NCBI GenBank assembly: GCA_024362935.1
Contig: JANCRA010000006.1
Span: 35,085,924 to 35,149,923 of the forward strand
Reading direction: 5' to 3'
Length of the DNA: 64,000 nucleotides
Source: Setophaga petechia
Lineage: Eukaryota > Chordata > Aves > Passeriformes > Parulidae
Made by a program: the position numbers and the translations under genes. Shown one piece after another: positions 20,800-32,650 of the stretch (the first letter of the stretch is position 1; each line of letters starts with the position of its first letter). Below the pieces are notes generated by a model, which searched no databases, was not told where the DNA came from, and was given only the letters and a program-made list of their open reading frames with translations.

Positions 20800-22325
20800 T
20801 ATTCTTGTTGGTTTAGTTTTTTGCTTTCTTTTCTTTATTTGTTCCATATTGCTTACAAAGAAATGTCATTGTCTGTGCAATTTCTCATTTTTTTCTCTCC
20901 ATCTTCCCAATGGCCATAGACTGTGTCAATGAGGGGCTGCACTCTCAAGGGCTTTAAAGGAACTAAAGGATCTCCCAGCAAAGTCTTCTGCTGAGATGCC
21001 CTTTTGTTGCCTTCTCTGGAGCTGCAGCAGCAATGTCTGTGTGCAGAGCTGGGGCAGATCAGTGCTGGCCCAGCAGCTGTGCCCAGCAGCAGCAGAACTT
21101 GGTGTTGCCAGTACTGCTGCCGTGGCCCTGCCCCGCTTCCCTGGTGGCCCTGGTGTTGCTGCAGGGCCTGAGTGCTCTCGGGGCCGGGCACAGCCCTGGG
21201 GGTGGCAGTGCCGGGGCTGCAGCAGGGACAGGCCATGGGCACTGCTGGGGCAGTGCTGATGCCTCAGGCCAGGCCCTGGGGGCTCCAGGCTCCTTGCCCA
21301 GGCTCTCTCAAGAACACGGCCAGGCCAATGCTCAGCACAGAAAACCCCCATGAGCAGCCCCAGGCTGGCCGTGGGCAGGCTGGGGGCAAACAGCATGGCT
21401 GGGGCTCTGCAAGGGCCCTGGGGCAGACGGGAAGGAGCAGCAGAGCAGGGGCTGATCCATCCCCAGTGCGCTGCACAGCCCAGGGCAGCGTCCCAGAGCG
21501 TCCTGATGGAGCTGCCAACAACATCCCCCCTCTGCAGCCCTGGCCTCTCCCCCAGCTCACACAGGTGCCCCATCCTTTCAGGCACAGACACGGCAGCACT
21601 GGCTCAGCAGCCCCTGTTTGCATTGCACACAGCAGGCGGGAGCACCCCCATGCTGTTGCTGTGGGGCCATGAACCTGAGGGAGCACAAATGCCATCAGCC
21701 CCTGGGGCCAGCAAGGGCTGGGGGACACCAGGGAAACCACTCAGCTTTGTCCTGAGTGGCCTGGCAGTCAGCTGGAAAGTTTGTTCCCATCAGCTGGAAG
21801 TTTCCTGTCCCACTGCAGACACTGTTGCTCAGAGCCAGGGCTGCCTGGCAGCCACCCCCAAACTGCCCTGATCATTTCCTTGGCTTCACCTTTGCTTTCT
21901 TTACTCTTCCCTTGTACAAATTTCTTCCTATTGCCCAGCCCTGTTCTGTCCCCTGCAAGCAGCCCATCCCTGTTTGCCCTTTCCTCTCTGGCCTCACTCC
22001 CCATTGCAGTTCCTGACTTGGCACCATGGGAACATCCCTTGGGGAGCAGGATCATCCTACAAGTGCTGCAGGAATTGTCTGCAGGCTCCTGTGGTGCCTC
22101 CTGCTCCTCACTTGCCAGAGGCACCCCAGGCCAGGGGGGCACATCTGGGCTGCTGTGTCTGGCTCTGGGGCTCCCTGTTCTGGGCAGTGAGGAGGAGCTG
22201 CAGAGGCTCTGCAGGACTGACAGGATTGGGTTTGGGCCTGGCAGGAGAAGCTGAGGGGCCTGGGCTGCTGGAGCTCCTGAAGAAGGAGGTTCAGGGCTCA
22301 TCCTGCAACTGCTCCAGGGGTGGTT
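20800..22325. other. GC-rich intergenic DNA, no gene seen
   Basis: Several long overlapping frames exist on both strands, but none has recognisable domains or splice-consistent partners. Composition explains them. Confidence 0.5.
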
Positions 22326-22660
22326 CCAGAGAATCCCAGAATCGGCAAGGATGGAAAAGACCTTGGAGATCATCAAGTCCAACAAGTGCCCTTACACCGC
22401 TTTGTGTCCCCAGAGCCTCCTCTTCTCCAGGATAAACAACCCCAGCTCCCTCAGACACTCCTTACAGGACTTGTTCTCCAGACCCCTCCCCAGCCTTGTT
22501 GCCATTCTCTGGACTCGCTCCAGCCCCTCCAGGTCCTTCCTAAATTGGGGGGCCCAGAACTGGACACAGCACTCGAGGTGCTGCCCAACCAGTGCTGAGC
22601 ACAGGGGAAGAATCAGTGCCCTGCTGCTGCTGGCCACACCATTCCTGATCTGTAGGAGTC
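22326..22660 (-). repeat. CR1 LINE 3' fragment, antisense
   Basis: The text closely follows antisense CR1: AGAATCGGCAAGGATGG, AAGACCTTGGAGATCATCAA, CCAGCTCCCTCAGACACTCC, TTGTTGCCATTCTCTGGAC and GGCCCAGAACTGGACACAGC. Confidence 0.9.
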
Positions 22661-22674
22661 CCAGGGGTTGGATG

Positions 22675-22925
22675 AGGGAAATGGTGCGGAGGGGGTGGAG
22701 ACAAAGTCTGATTGATTGTCAGCCATGAAGGGTCTTGATTTTCATATCTGTTCAGACTCCATTAGTAGGTGCTGGGGGGAAATATCAATTAGACATTTCC
22801 GATATCAATCTATAAACAGGAAAAGAAAACAGGACAAACAATTCTCTCTGCATTGTTTTCAGTACAGTACATTCACTTTAAATACACTTCTTAAATCTGT
22901 CTGATGAACCACAGAAGAATTCAAA
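22675..22925 (+). repeat. Duplicated block, copy 1
   Basis: It shares GTCTGATTGATTGTCAGCCA and TGAAGGGTCTTGATTTTCAT with 25700-25985, followed by a more diverged AT-rich stretch in both. Confidence 0.8.
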
Positions 22926-22929
22926 ACTT

Positions 22930-25695
22930 CAATTATTCCCATACACTTTTTTTTGCATGTTTTGAACAGATGTTGATGAGTTTTTCTCACAGAATTCCTG
23001 AACTGAAGAGTGCAAGAAAGAAGAAACCTCTGAAGGAGTAAAATTCATCAGCAACCTCCAAGCGGCTGAGGATCCATCCCCATCAGAGCAGCAATGAACA
23101 AAAATGGTCACAGCTTTGTGGCTGCCCCAGCTTTGGCATGGGCCCTGGGCCTGGAGCAGGAGCAGCCCTTGAGGGCCCCAAGGCCAGGGCTCTTGTGCTG
23201 CCCTGGGCAGATGGGATGGCAGCAGGGGCTGCAGAGCTCTCAGCACTTCAGCCCGAGGGGAGCAGGGCAGCCAGGGAGCCTCCTTTGGCCTTGGCCAGGC
23301 ATGTTCCCCCATGGCTGGGGCTGACTCCTGTGGCAGCTGCAGCTGCTGCTGTGCCCTTGGCAGGTGCTGAGGCCATGGGGCAGTGGCCAGAGCAGCCTGG
23401 GCTGAGCAGAGCTGTGGGGCCAGAGCCGGCTGGGCTGGGCTGGGCTGGGGAGAGGCCCTTGGTGCTGCCCAGAGCTCAGGGCAGCTGGCAGAGCTTGCAG
23501 GGAGCTGGGCTGGGCTCAGAGAGCCTGGCCCAGAAACCAGCAGTGTCCATCTCAGCCTGGCTGAGTGTGCAGGGGCAGGACTCAGGCCAGGCCTTGTGGG
23601 GCAGGGCCAGCACCTGTGCAAGGCATTGCAAACAGGCAAGTGGCCCAGAGAGGAGGCTGCTCTGTGCCCTTGGTGGCACAGACAGAGCAGGGAGGGGGCC
23701 CAGGACATTTGTCAGCACCAGCCTCTGTCCCCATATGTTGGCAGCCCTGGCTGCTAAGCCCTGCTTTGGCCTGGGCTGAGTTTGGCTGTGGCCCAGCTCC
23801 ATCCTCCTGCGGGGCTCAGGGCCCGTTCCCGGCCATGGCCAGCCCTGGCCGGCCTTTCTGCTGGCCCAGAGGCTGGCAGAGCCCGGGGCAGGGCTGTCTG
23901 TGCAGGCCCACAGGTGCCAGGGGCTCTGCAGGAGCTGGCAGAGGCTGCCCAGCAGGGAGGCCATGGGGCACAGAGCCCCAAGGCTGCTGTGGGCACCACG
24001 GCACAGGGGCCGTTCCCAGCCGCAATGCTCCTGGCCTGGGCTGGGCCTACACAGGGGCTGGGCCACCATGGCTGGGCCAGCACAGGGCCACAAAGGGGCC
24101 ATGCAGCCGCTGCCATGGCTGACAGCAAGGCCAGGCACACACAAACAATTGCTGAGCTTGGCATGCGCTGGCCAGGCCTGACTGTGCCAAAGGCAGAGCT
24201 CAGCTGCCCTTGGCAGCTGCAGCAACAGTCCAGAGCCCAAAGAGCCTCCATGGCTGTGCTGGAGACCAAGGCTGCAGGAGGGAAATGCAGGGCTGCTGCG
24301 GGATGGGGAGGGCATTGAATTCCAGCGCACACCTCTGCTCTCTTGATGATCCCAGCACCATGCTGGGCCCTGTTTCAGATTGGAGCAGAGCAGATGTTGA
24401 TGGGAAGGGGGCCCTGCAGGGCTGTCAGGGACCTGCAGCTTGCAAGGTGCTCTGCTGTCCCTCAGGTGCTCTCGGAGAGATCCAATCCCAGCTGGGCACC
24501 TCAGGGCACAAGTGGCACTGCCTTTTCATGGGCACATAACTGATGTCTACCTGGAAAGGGGCACAGGTTTTAATACTTGTTTGTTTGACAATGTAGAGAC
24601 AAATCTCTATTATCTGGGTCATCTGAGTACTTTTAAGGAATACTAAACTTTTCCCATCAGGAACAGGGATTTCCTGGAAGTATACTGATGGCAGAAGGAG
24701 AAGAAAAACTGATCTTCTCCTCTTCTTGTGTCAGCAATATTCAGTCTATTATTTAATCTTTCTTTTCCATCAGGTGTTTCTAGCTCTCCTGGTTAAATGG
24801 CCATGTCTAAGGGCATCTCTTCATTTAGAGAAGATGGATCTATGTCCTTCCTGCTGCTCCCAGATTTGCTCTTCTAGGTCCTCTCTGGTCATTCAAGTAC
24901 CTCTCAACTGACTGGTTTCATGCTTTGAGCTGCAAGAAGTTGCCCAATATTTCTGAAATTGGAATAAATATATAATTAAATATCATCTCAATTGTGTTTA
25001 TATTTATCAGGGTATTGTGTTTTTTCTTATATCTTTGTCTAGAACTGGTCCTGTACAGAAATCCCTGGGAGATAGGGGACATGTCAGATCCTGCTGGGAC
25101 ATCGCAGCGAGCTGAGGGAAGAGCTGTGATGGTTTTTAAACTGTTCAAATGTTCAACTTGTGTTTGTTGGCAAGAAACCTTTCTGTGCCTCTGAGTGTCA
25201 CCAGGCCCTGAGCCCAAAGGACACAAACCTGATGACTTGTGGTTCCCACTGCAGGGGCACTTTGAGCTTGGCTCTGCACAGGAGAGCTCTTCATCCCCTT
25301 TCTCAATTTTCCTCCCTCTGGGCATGGAGAGAGCTCCTGACTTCAGCCTGTGACTCGCATGAGCAAAGAGCAAATCTGGGCAGAATTGGGGCAGGGAGGG
25401 TTTGGGGGGACCTTGGGATCTGTGCTGGGCACAGAAGGTGTTTTCCATTGCTCTGAGACTGCCTGCTGTGGAAAGTGGATTTAATATCCAGCAGAGGAAT
25501 GACATTTGCATTTGATGGAGCTGTGCCTTCCCTTGGCTTTGTTGGCTGACAAGAAATGAACATCCCTCTGTGTCTCGGGCAGCTCCTTCTCCAAGGAAAG
25601 CAGGTGGGAGTTGGAGCCAAGGAGCTGAAAGCTGCAGGTGCAGCCTGGGCTGGAGGGAGCTGAGATTTGCCCAAGGCTGCTCTGAGTGCCAGGGC
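22930..25695. other. GC-rich, gene-poor DNA; no gene seen
   Basis: From 23.1 to 24.5 kb the DNA is rich in CTGGGCTGGG-like words, giving frames over 200 codons on both strands. From 24.5 kb it is ordinary AT-balanced DNA. No domain, LTR end or splice-linked exon set was found. Confidence 0.5.
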
Positions 25696-25699
25696 TTGG

Positions 25700-25985
25700 A
25701 TGGGGGAAATGGTGGGGTGGGGGTAGGGACAGAGTCTGATTGATTGTCAGCCATGAAGGGTCTTGATTTTCATATCTATTAAAACTGCATGAGGAGGTAC
25801 TTGGATTCAATGTCAGTTGAAGATTGCACATGTCAAAGAATTATCAGTAAAAAGAAAATAAATTACAGGATCTAAAAAATATTTCCGTGCCCTGTCTTTT
25901 AAAATATAGTGTATTCACATTGAATAGACTTCCGAAATCTGTCAAATTAACCACAAATTATTTGGAAACTGAAATCAAATTATCC
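25700..25985 (+). repeat. Duplicated block, copy 2
   Basis: This is the partner of 22675-22925 in the same orientation, 3.0 kb apart. Confidence 0.8.
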
Positions 25986-25996
25986 CCAGAGGCTTG

Positions 25997-26606
25997 GTGT
26001 TTGGTTTCGGCTCTTGTCTCTGCTCGGACATGCGTAGAATGGTTCGGAGCAGCTTGTGCTTCAAAGGACAAGTCCCGACTCTTCGATACTTCAGTCTTCT
26101 GATTGTTTATTATTTCTTATCTATAAAATTGTCTCTCTGCCCAGCCGGGATCTGACTAGCAAGGTAGCTGAGGGCACTCTGACCACTCACGGGGCAGTCG
26201 CGTCTTTTTATAGTAAAAACCACGTACATCATATTTACTTTTTATTCTTAATACTTTTAACCTTTGTTAACAAGTGCACCTTCACTACAAACCAATCTCC
26301 AGGTGTCAGCATCACCCCAGAAGATGGACGACAAGAAGAAGAAAGAAGAAGCATGAGACACACCCCGATTTCTCCATCTTGTCTCTATAACTCTCCTGTA
26401 CCAAAATCTTAAAATGTATATTTCACCCTGTAAATGTGTCATCTTTACACCACTCAAACTCTAGTGATTCTCATGTCTTCATACACATCCCTAGAAGGGT
26501 CAAAGTCGAGCCACCAAGAATGTCTGGCAACATTCCAGGAGCTTCAAGCCCCCAAGGGTTTCCTCGGTGACTCTGGACATCTGGAGTGATGTGCTGAGTT
26601 CCCACA
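25997..26606 (-). repeat. LTR of an alpharetrovirus-like element, antisense
   Basis: On the minus strand the LTR would start TGTGGGAACTCAGC at 26606, right after a purine run (GAGGGGGGAGA, 26607-26617) that serves as polypurine tract. It carries AATAAA near 26103-26108. The left end near 25997 is approximate. Confidence 0.6.
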
Positions 26607-28348
26607 TCTCCCCCCTCTGTTTGTACTACAAAAACTTCTTTTGCAATTCGACTCATGACAAGCTGTACACATAAAATGATGCATGGTACGAAAAGCATGA
26701 GGACTAGGAGAATTATTAAAATATAAAATCTTATTCTTAAAAACTTTCTCCATAAAGGAGAAAGAGCAAAAAATTCAACTACATCATCAATCTAAGACGC
26801 AGTGATTTTGCTAAGCTTCTTTATGCTATCTTTTATCTTTTGAATATTTTTGTGAATCGACTTTGAATGGTCAGAGAGATTCATGTAGTACATCCTCTCA
26901 AATTCTTCACATCTATGTCTATGAGCGAGCAACAGATAATCAATCGCCGCTCTGTTTTGCAGAGTTGCTTTTCTTACACTGCTTATGTCTTTCAACATGC
27001 CACTCAGTGCAACAGAGATGGATTGAGCATGTTTGCTCAACCAGCAACTTATGCAGCCTAGTTGAGTCAAGACTACTCCCGAGGCTGTCTGAGGTGAGAA
27101 AATTGCTGTTGCAGTTCTCTTTGCTTTGTCTTAAGTGTACACATTGTCATCACAATCTACATCGTAGTGTTGTAATGATCTTTTTTCTTTCTGTTTTTGT
27201 TCTCCTATCAATTTTGAATCTAGTGACAACATTGACATTTTTCTAATGCTGCATGGACCTCCCTTGGCATTTGCAGGAATGCTGTGCTAAATTCTGTCTT
27301 TACAAATCAAAAAGAGTCTTTCTGGCAATTGCACTGGAACTTGGAGTGACCCTCTGGTTGTCATCTCAGTGTGTTTGTACTAAGCTGATGCATTTTTGTA
27401 AAATTCACGATTTGGAGTAACATCAATAGTTTTGTTTATTTTTGTCACATTTGGAATCTCAAACTGCATGCATGGCTCCATTGTCATGGACCCGAAAATT
27501 TCCAATTCCTGAGGTTCAGTGGACGCCACAGGAAGAAGATGTGTCCAAGCACACCACTCATTCACAGGATCTTTAACGACTTGCGAAATCTCAACTGAAG
27601 GGTGTCTTGGAATTGGCTCCTCGTCTAGGCAATCTAACCATGCATGCTGAGAATGGTCTCCCTGGCCTTGAGTGCGTCAGGCAGATATTATCTAAATTTG
27701 CTGCTTGGGCTAAAATTTCTCAAACATTCAACTTTGGTTGATCTACAGGTAAATTTTTCTTGTTGCTTAAAGCAACAGATGAAGAGATGAGGCACATGAG
27801 CATTATGAAGCTCATGACTTCATCTTTGTAAAAAATCATTGCCATCTTTTCACTCAAAATCTTAAAGGAAAACTTCTCAAAGTTGTTGTTCTTTTATTTT
27901 TCTTCTGAGTTGTTTGCAGTTTGAACTTCTTTTTCTGTCTGAGTGCTCGTCTCTCTGTTTCTGGGATCAGTGCTCTCTAGTTCTTGCATCTGAAATGGCT
28001 TCACGTGCTGTGCTGACACTCACTTCTGACTTCGCTCTGTGGAAACACAAGCAAAACTCTTGCTCTAAGTAATTAGTTTGAAAGGACTTTCTATCTGTCT
28101 TGTCTCTGGGTTTCTGATCAAAACCAAAGGATTCTCTCTTAGTTTTGCTTGAGAGCTGTTTAAAAAATGTCTCAAGATTGGTGGATTGGGCTCTGAAGAC
28201 GAACTATTAAGAAAATTCAACAGATACAATGCTATGTTCAATTTCATGTGAGGCATCGCCTCTGGCTCCCCCCTTTTTTGTCTGTCTAAAAGGGATTTCA
28301 GGGTATGATGTATTCTTTCAATGACTGCTTGACCTGTGGGTGAATGTG
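26607..28348 (-). pseudogene. Alpharetrovirus-like env and pol-end remnant, antisense
   Basis: Minus-strand reading from 28.35 kb down gives first an integrase-end-like stretch at about 28270-28348, then degraded SU-like sequence (27380-27565 keeps an open piece). A transmembrane-subunit stretch at 26792-27070 has LQNRAAIDYLLLAH and NLSDHSKSIH, close to the gp37 of avian leukosis-type viruses. The CX6CC motif of that family keeps its first Cys, but Tyr stands at the final pair. Gag and most of pol are missing. The remnant stops where the ERV-L-like LTR begins. It is broken by stops and shifts and is not functional as it stands. Confidence 0.65.
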
Positions 28349-29014
28349 TGTCAAGGTTTGAAGTGAATTTGGGGAAGAATTCCCCAAGTAGCTCCAGTGA
28401 GAAAACAGATCCAATCGGCCCCTCCCCCCCTCAAATGCTCCAGGAGGAAAGAGAGAGAAAAAAAACAATACCTCCTTGGAGAAAGGTGGAAAAAACCTGT
28501 TTATTAAACAATAAAACCAAAACAATAGCAAACAATGAGACCCTTTGCTGCTCTAAAAGAGATGACAAACTGAGAACACCCCCTCACCGGGTTGCAGCTC
28601 ACTCAGTCTCCGATCAGTCCCTCTGGCGCTGGAATTGTCACAGGCCAGGCCCGGCCCAGTGGGCCAGAAATGTGAGCTGCCGGTGCTCCCCTGGGTGTTC
28701 AGTCCAGAGCAGGTTTCAAGAGGTCCAAAGAAAAGGAAAAAAACCCACAGTCCAGGGAACTTCTTTGTCTCAAGCTAGCTGACACTAACTAAAAAGCAAA
28801 AGAAGAGCTCTGTCCGCCGTCTGTCTGCAGACAAACAACCACCGGCCAGGAGAAGGAATGTGGGGGAGTGAGAGCATCGTCTGGAGGAAAAAAACCTGCA
28901 TTTTCTCTCCCCCTTCCCTCTCTGCAATAAGTCTTAAAGGTGCAAAACTTACTATTCAGCATGAACAGAACAAGACGACTGCGGTTAAGAGCATCATACA
29001 GCCAACCCAGGACA
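28349..29014 (-). repeat. 3' LTR of the old provirus
   Basis: On the plus strand the boundaries are TGTCAAGG at the left and ...AACCCAGGACA at the right. On the minus strand the LTR begins TGTCCTGGGTTGG directly after the tract GATAAGGGGTGGAA. Confidence 0.7.
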
Positions 29015-29169
29015 TTCCACCCCTTATCCCCATATCGTCTGCTTATTACTAAAACTAATATAAATTCTAACTCTATAAATACATGCATTATACATCCATT
29101 ATACAGCCATACACAGACAATGGTAATAGCATTCAGCATTCAGCAAACAGTGATATTTGCACATAGGTT

Positions 29170-30483
29170 TTATCCAACAATCATATCTCCCTGAGGTACA
29201 CATCGTGTTCTTCCAGCTTTTTGAATTATCCACCATGTGCAACCTGGTCCCTGAGCAAAAACAACCCCACAAATGGGTTTGTCTGTATTCAAGGCAGAAT
29301 TAATCCAAACAGTCTTCCCTAACAAAACTCTGACGTGTACCACTGGGACTTTGTCTCCATCTACTCTATGCAAAGGCTCAGACTGGGCAGGGCCCACTTG
29401 GTTAGTAGAGCCTCGGGTGTTAACAAACCAGGTGGCTTTTGCCAGATGCTGCTACCAGTTTTTGAAAGATCCCCCACCTAATGCTCTCAATGTGGTTTTT
29501 AACAGTCCGTTGTACCTCTCCACTTTGCCTACAGTTGGTGCATGGTAGGGAATATGGTACACCCACTCAATGCCATGTTCCCTAGCCCAGGTGTTGATAA
29601 GGCTGTTCTTGAAATGAGTCCCGTTGTCTGACTCAATCCTCTCAGGGGTACCATGTCTCCACAGAACTTGCTTTTCAAGGCCCAGGATGGTGTACTGGGC
29701 TGTAGCATGAGGTACAGGGTAGGTCTCCAGCCATCCAGTGGTGGCTTCCACCATGGTCAGCACGTAGCACTTGCCCTGGCGTGTCTGGGGCAGGGTGATG
29801 GAGTCAATCTGCCAGGCCTCCCCATACTTGTACTTGGACCACCGCCCACCATACCACAGGGGCTTCACTCGCTGGGCCTGCTTGATGGCAGCACACATCT
29901 CACAGTCATGGATAACCTGAGAAATACTGTCCATGGTTAGATCCACCCCTCGGTCTCGTGCCCACTTATAGGTGGCATCTCTGTGTTGGTGGTCTGAGGC
30001 ATCATGGGCCCATTGAGCTAGGAATAACTCTCCTTTATGTTGCCAATCCAAATCTATCTTTGACACCTCTATTTTTGCAGCCTGGTCTACTTGCTCATTG
30101 TTTTGGTGCTCCTCATTAGCTCTACTCTTGGGGACATGGGCATCCACATGGCGAACCTTCACAGGCAGTTTCCCTACCCTGGTAGCAATGTCTTTCCACT
30201 CTTCAGCAGCCCAAATTGGTTTTCCTCTACGCTGCCAGTTAGCCTCTTTCCACCTTTCCAGCCATCCCCACAGAGCATTGGCTACCATCCATGAATCAGT
30301 ATAAAGGTAGAGCTTTGGCCACTTCTCTCTTTCAGCAATGTCCAGGGCCAGTTGAATGGCTTTGAGTTCAGCAAGTTGGCTTGATCCACCTTCTCCTTCA
30401 GTGGCCTCTGCGACCTGTGGTGTGGGGCTCCATACAGCTGCTTTCCACTTCCGGTTCATTCCCACAATGTGGCAAGAACCATC
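29170..30483 (-). pseudogene. pol: Old provirus: RNase H end and integrase
   Basis: The minus frame 30465-29452 holds the RNase H core and the integrase with a His2Cys2 zinc region, WQIDSITLP, ESDNGTHF and VERYNGLLK (the DDE residues are visible). A stop near 29452 interrupts it before the C-terminal piece 29397-29170 in the same frame. The nested young provirus reads a sense codon there. Confidence 0.8.
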
Positions 30484-30981
30484 TATAGTTTTTGTATTTC
30501 CCTTTGGTGGTATCCGGGTGTGTCCTGCTGGCTCCCCTGGCTCTCGCTCCCGGGCCGAAGGCTACAGCTGTAGTTATTTCCCACAGAGGAGCCTATGGCT
30601 AGTTATGGAATGCAGCACACGAGCTCTTGGGGAGTCCAAGCAGGAAAGGAACTCAGTTACCTTTGGCGGGGAAGCTTACAGCGTCAGTGAAGAAAGAAGC
30701 AGTCTCTGTTGTAAGTTTAGTCCAGGTTTAATAGATACATAACGGATCCCTGTGGTGGTTCTAGGATCCCCCTGGGGAGAACCTCTCTGGTGGAAATCGC
30801 AGAGGCAACAGAGAACGGGCCGCATGGTCTCTGTATTTTTCAAGCCTCGGATTCGGGGTGGGGAAGGACAGGTAAAAGCCAATCAGATGTCAGGGGATGT
30901 CTCAGGTAGATTTGATTGATAGGCAGCTAGGTGGGAGGAAGAAGGGGGAGGGGGCAGGAGAGAGTTGCGTAACACTGCAAC
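30484..30981 (-). mobile_element. LTR-like insert (~0.5 kb) with 6-bp duplication
   Basis: The 498-bp segment is absent from the sibling pol gene. It is flanked by ACCATC at 30478-30483 and 30982-30987. On the minus strand it begins (G)TTGCAGTGTTACGCAACTC, reminiscent of avian class II LTR starts, has an ATTGG box and ATTAAA, and contains no coding sequence. The 6-bp duplication fits class II (alpha/beta) integration. Its exact TG/CA ends are not clean. Confidence 0.65.
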
Positions 30982-30987
30982 ACCATC

Positions 30988-31914
30988 AGTGAAAAGAGAG
31001 CGTATCGTGTATCTTCTGCTGGCAGTTGGTTGTATGGTGGAGCTTCTTCAGCCCGTGTCACTTCTTGTTCCCCTTCATCAGCGAGACCAAAGTTTTCACC
31101 TTCCGGCCAGTTTGTAATTATTTCCAGAATCCCAGGGCGATTCAGTTTTCCAATCTGGGCGCCCTGTGTGATAACAGCAATCCATTTGCTCCATGTAGCA
31201 CTGGTGACATGGTGAGTAGAGGGAACTTTTGCTTTGAACATTCACTCCAGCACCGGTAGTCGGGATGCCAGGAGGAGTTCAGTGCTTCAGTGCCTATTAC
31301 CTCTGAGGCAGCCTGGACTCCTTCATAGGCAGCCAAGATTTCGATCTCTGTTGGAGTCTAGTTGGCTTCAGACCCTCTGTAGCTTCGACTCCAAAATCCC
31401 AGTGGTCAGCTTCAAGTCTCCCCAGGCACCTTCTGCCAAAGGCTCCAGGACAAGCCATGGTTCCCAGCTGCAGAGTAGAGCACGTTCTTCACCTCTGGTC
31501 CTGTCCTGACTGGGCAAAGGGCTACTGCATGAGCAATCTCCTGCTTGATCTGTGCAAAGGCTTCTTGCTGCTCAGGGCCCCAGTGGAAAGTGTTCTTCTT
31601 ACAGGTGACCAGGTAGGGAGGGCTCATGATCTGACTGTATTCGGGAGTATGCATCCTCCAAAAACCTATGGCGCCTAGGAAAGCTTGTGTTTCTTTCTTG
31701 CTGGTTGGTGGAGACATTGCTGTGATGTTGTTGATGACTTCGGTGGGAATCTGACACCGTCCGTCTTGCCACTTCACTCCCAGAAACTGGATCTCTTGAG
31801 CAGATCTCTTGACTTTGCTCTTCTTGATGGCAAAGCCAGCTTTTAGGAGAATCTGGATGATTTTCTCCCCTTTCTCAAACATTTCTGCTGCTGTCTTCCC
31901 CCACACAATGATGT
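30988..31914 (-). pseudogene. pol: Old provirus: RT thumb to RNase H start
   Basis: The minus strand encodes AGFAIKKSKVK, QFLGVKWQDGR and FLGAIGFWRMH, then the connection domain. A stop near 31412 and a frameshift near 31.28 kb break it. It starts in the middle of the YIDD motif at the insertion point of the young provirus. Confidence 0.8.
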
Positions 31915-31919
31915 CATCA
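31915..31919. repeat. Target site duplication CATCA (left)
   Basis: It is identical to 38547-38551 and directly abuts the LTRs of the sense provirus. Confidence 0.95.
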
Positions 31920-32538
31920 TGTCGTGGGATGACCGCTTTTATCCCAATATCGTGTATTATGTCTGGCAGCTGTGTTTTTTTTGTTTTTTTTCTCTCTCTC
32001 TCTCTACCCCCCCCCCCCCCCCCCCGGCCATCTTGCCAGGGCGGGGAGGGAGGAGGGAGGGGGACTGGGTGCACTTTTGGGCTTTGGGCTTTTGCTTTTG
32101 GCTGCTTGGCTGGCTGGCCTGCTCGCTTCTGCTTGCTACCTCGCTTGCTTGCTACTGCCTAGCCCTAGCTGATAGCTGCCTTTTTTTTTTCCCTTTGCTG
32201 CTTTCTGCGCTGTTTTTTTTTCTCTTTTTTTTCTTTCGTCTTCTCTTTCTTAACCTCCCCTGAAGATACTGGACCGGCTCTGGACCTGACCTGGGACGTC
32301 CGACGTCCGGCGGGATCTCTGGAGCCTGCGAGAGAAGCGTGGCACCCTCCACAACACTGAACTGGTTTTCTTTTCTTTTCTTGTGTTGGGGAGTGTTCTT
32401 TTGTTAATTGTCAATAAATAGGTTTTGTTTTCCACTTTGCTCCTCCGAGGAATTCCTTCCCGAACCCGGTGTTTGGGGGGAGGGGGGGGGGGGACTCCCT
32501 TTTGGAGATTTCCCCTAATTTTGTCCTGAACCAGGACA
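31920..32538 (+). repeat. 5' LTR of the young provirus (619 bp)
   Basis: It starts TGTCGTGGGATGACC and ends CTGAACCAGGACA. It has T and CT runs, a C19 run, AATAAA at 32413-32418 and a G12 run before the end. The frames that cross it are not coding. Confidence 0.95.
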
Positions 32539-32545
32539 TCCTTTT

Positions 32546-32563
32546 TGGTGCGTTGGCCGGGAA
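32546..32563 (+). promoter_or_regulatory. Candidate primer binding site
   Basis: TGGTGCGTTGGCCGGGAA starts with the TGG expected for pairing to a tRNA CCA end, 7 nt after the LTR. The tRNA was not identified. The sequence differs from the Lys-type site of the older copy. Confidence 0.5.
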
Positions 32564-32650
32564 ACCCAGGAGGCCAAAGACAGTGGAAAACAAACCTATA
32601 ACAATAATATTTTGGTCTTGGTTGTTTTGTAGGCATATTGGTAATTCATA

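Noticed and set aside
20926..24332. Many frames of 150-285 codons on both strands
   Set aside because: GC-rich composition, no domains, both strands open at once.
29014..29172. Possible env or accessory gene in the ERV-L-like elements
   Set aside because: Only about 160 bp lie between pol and the 3' LTR; no frame of note, as expected for env-less elements.
31809..32263. Plus-strand frames across the 5' LTR (and equivalents at 37882-38260)
   Set aside because: They read through the LTR and poly-T/poly-C runs; no protein similarity.
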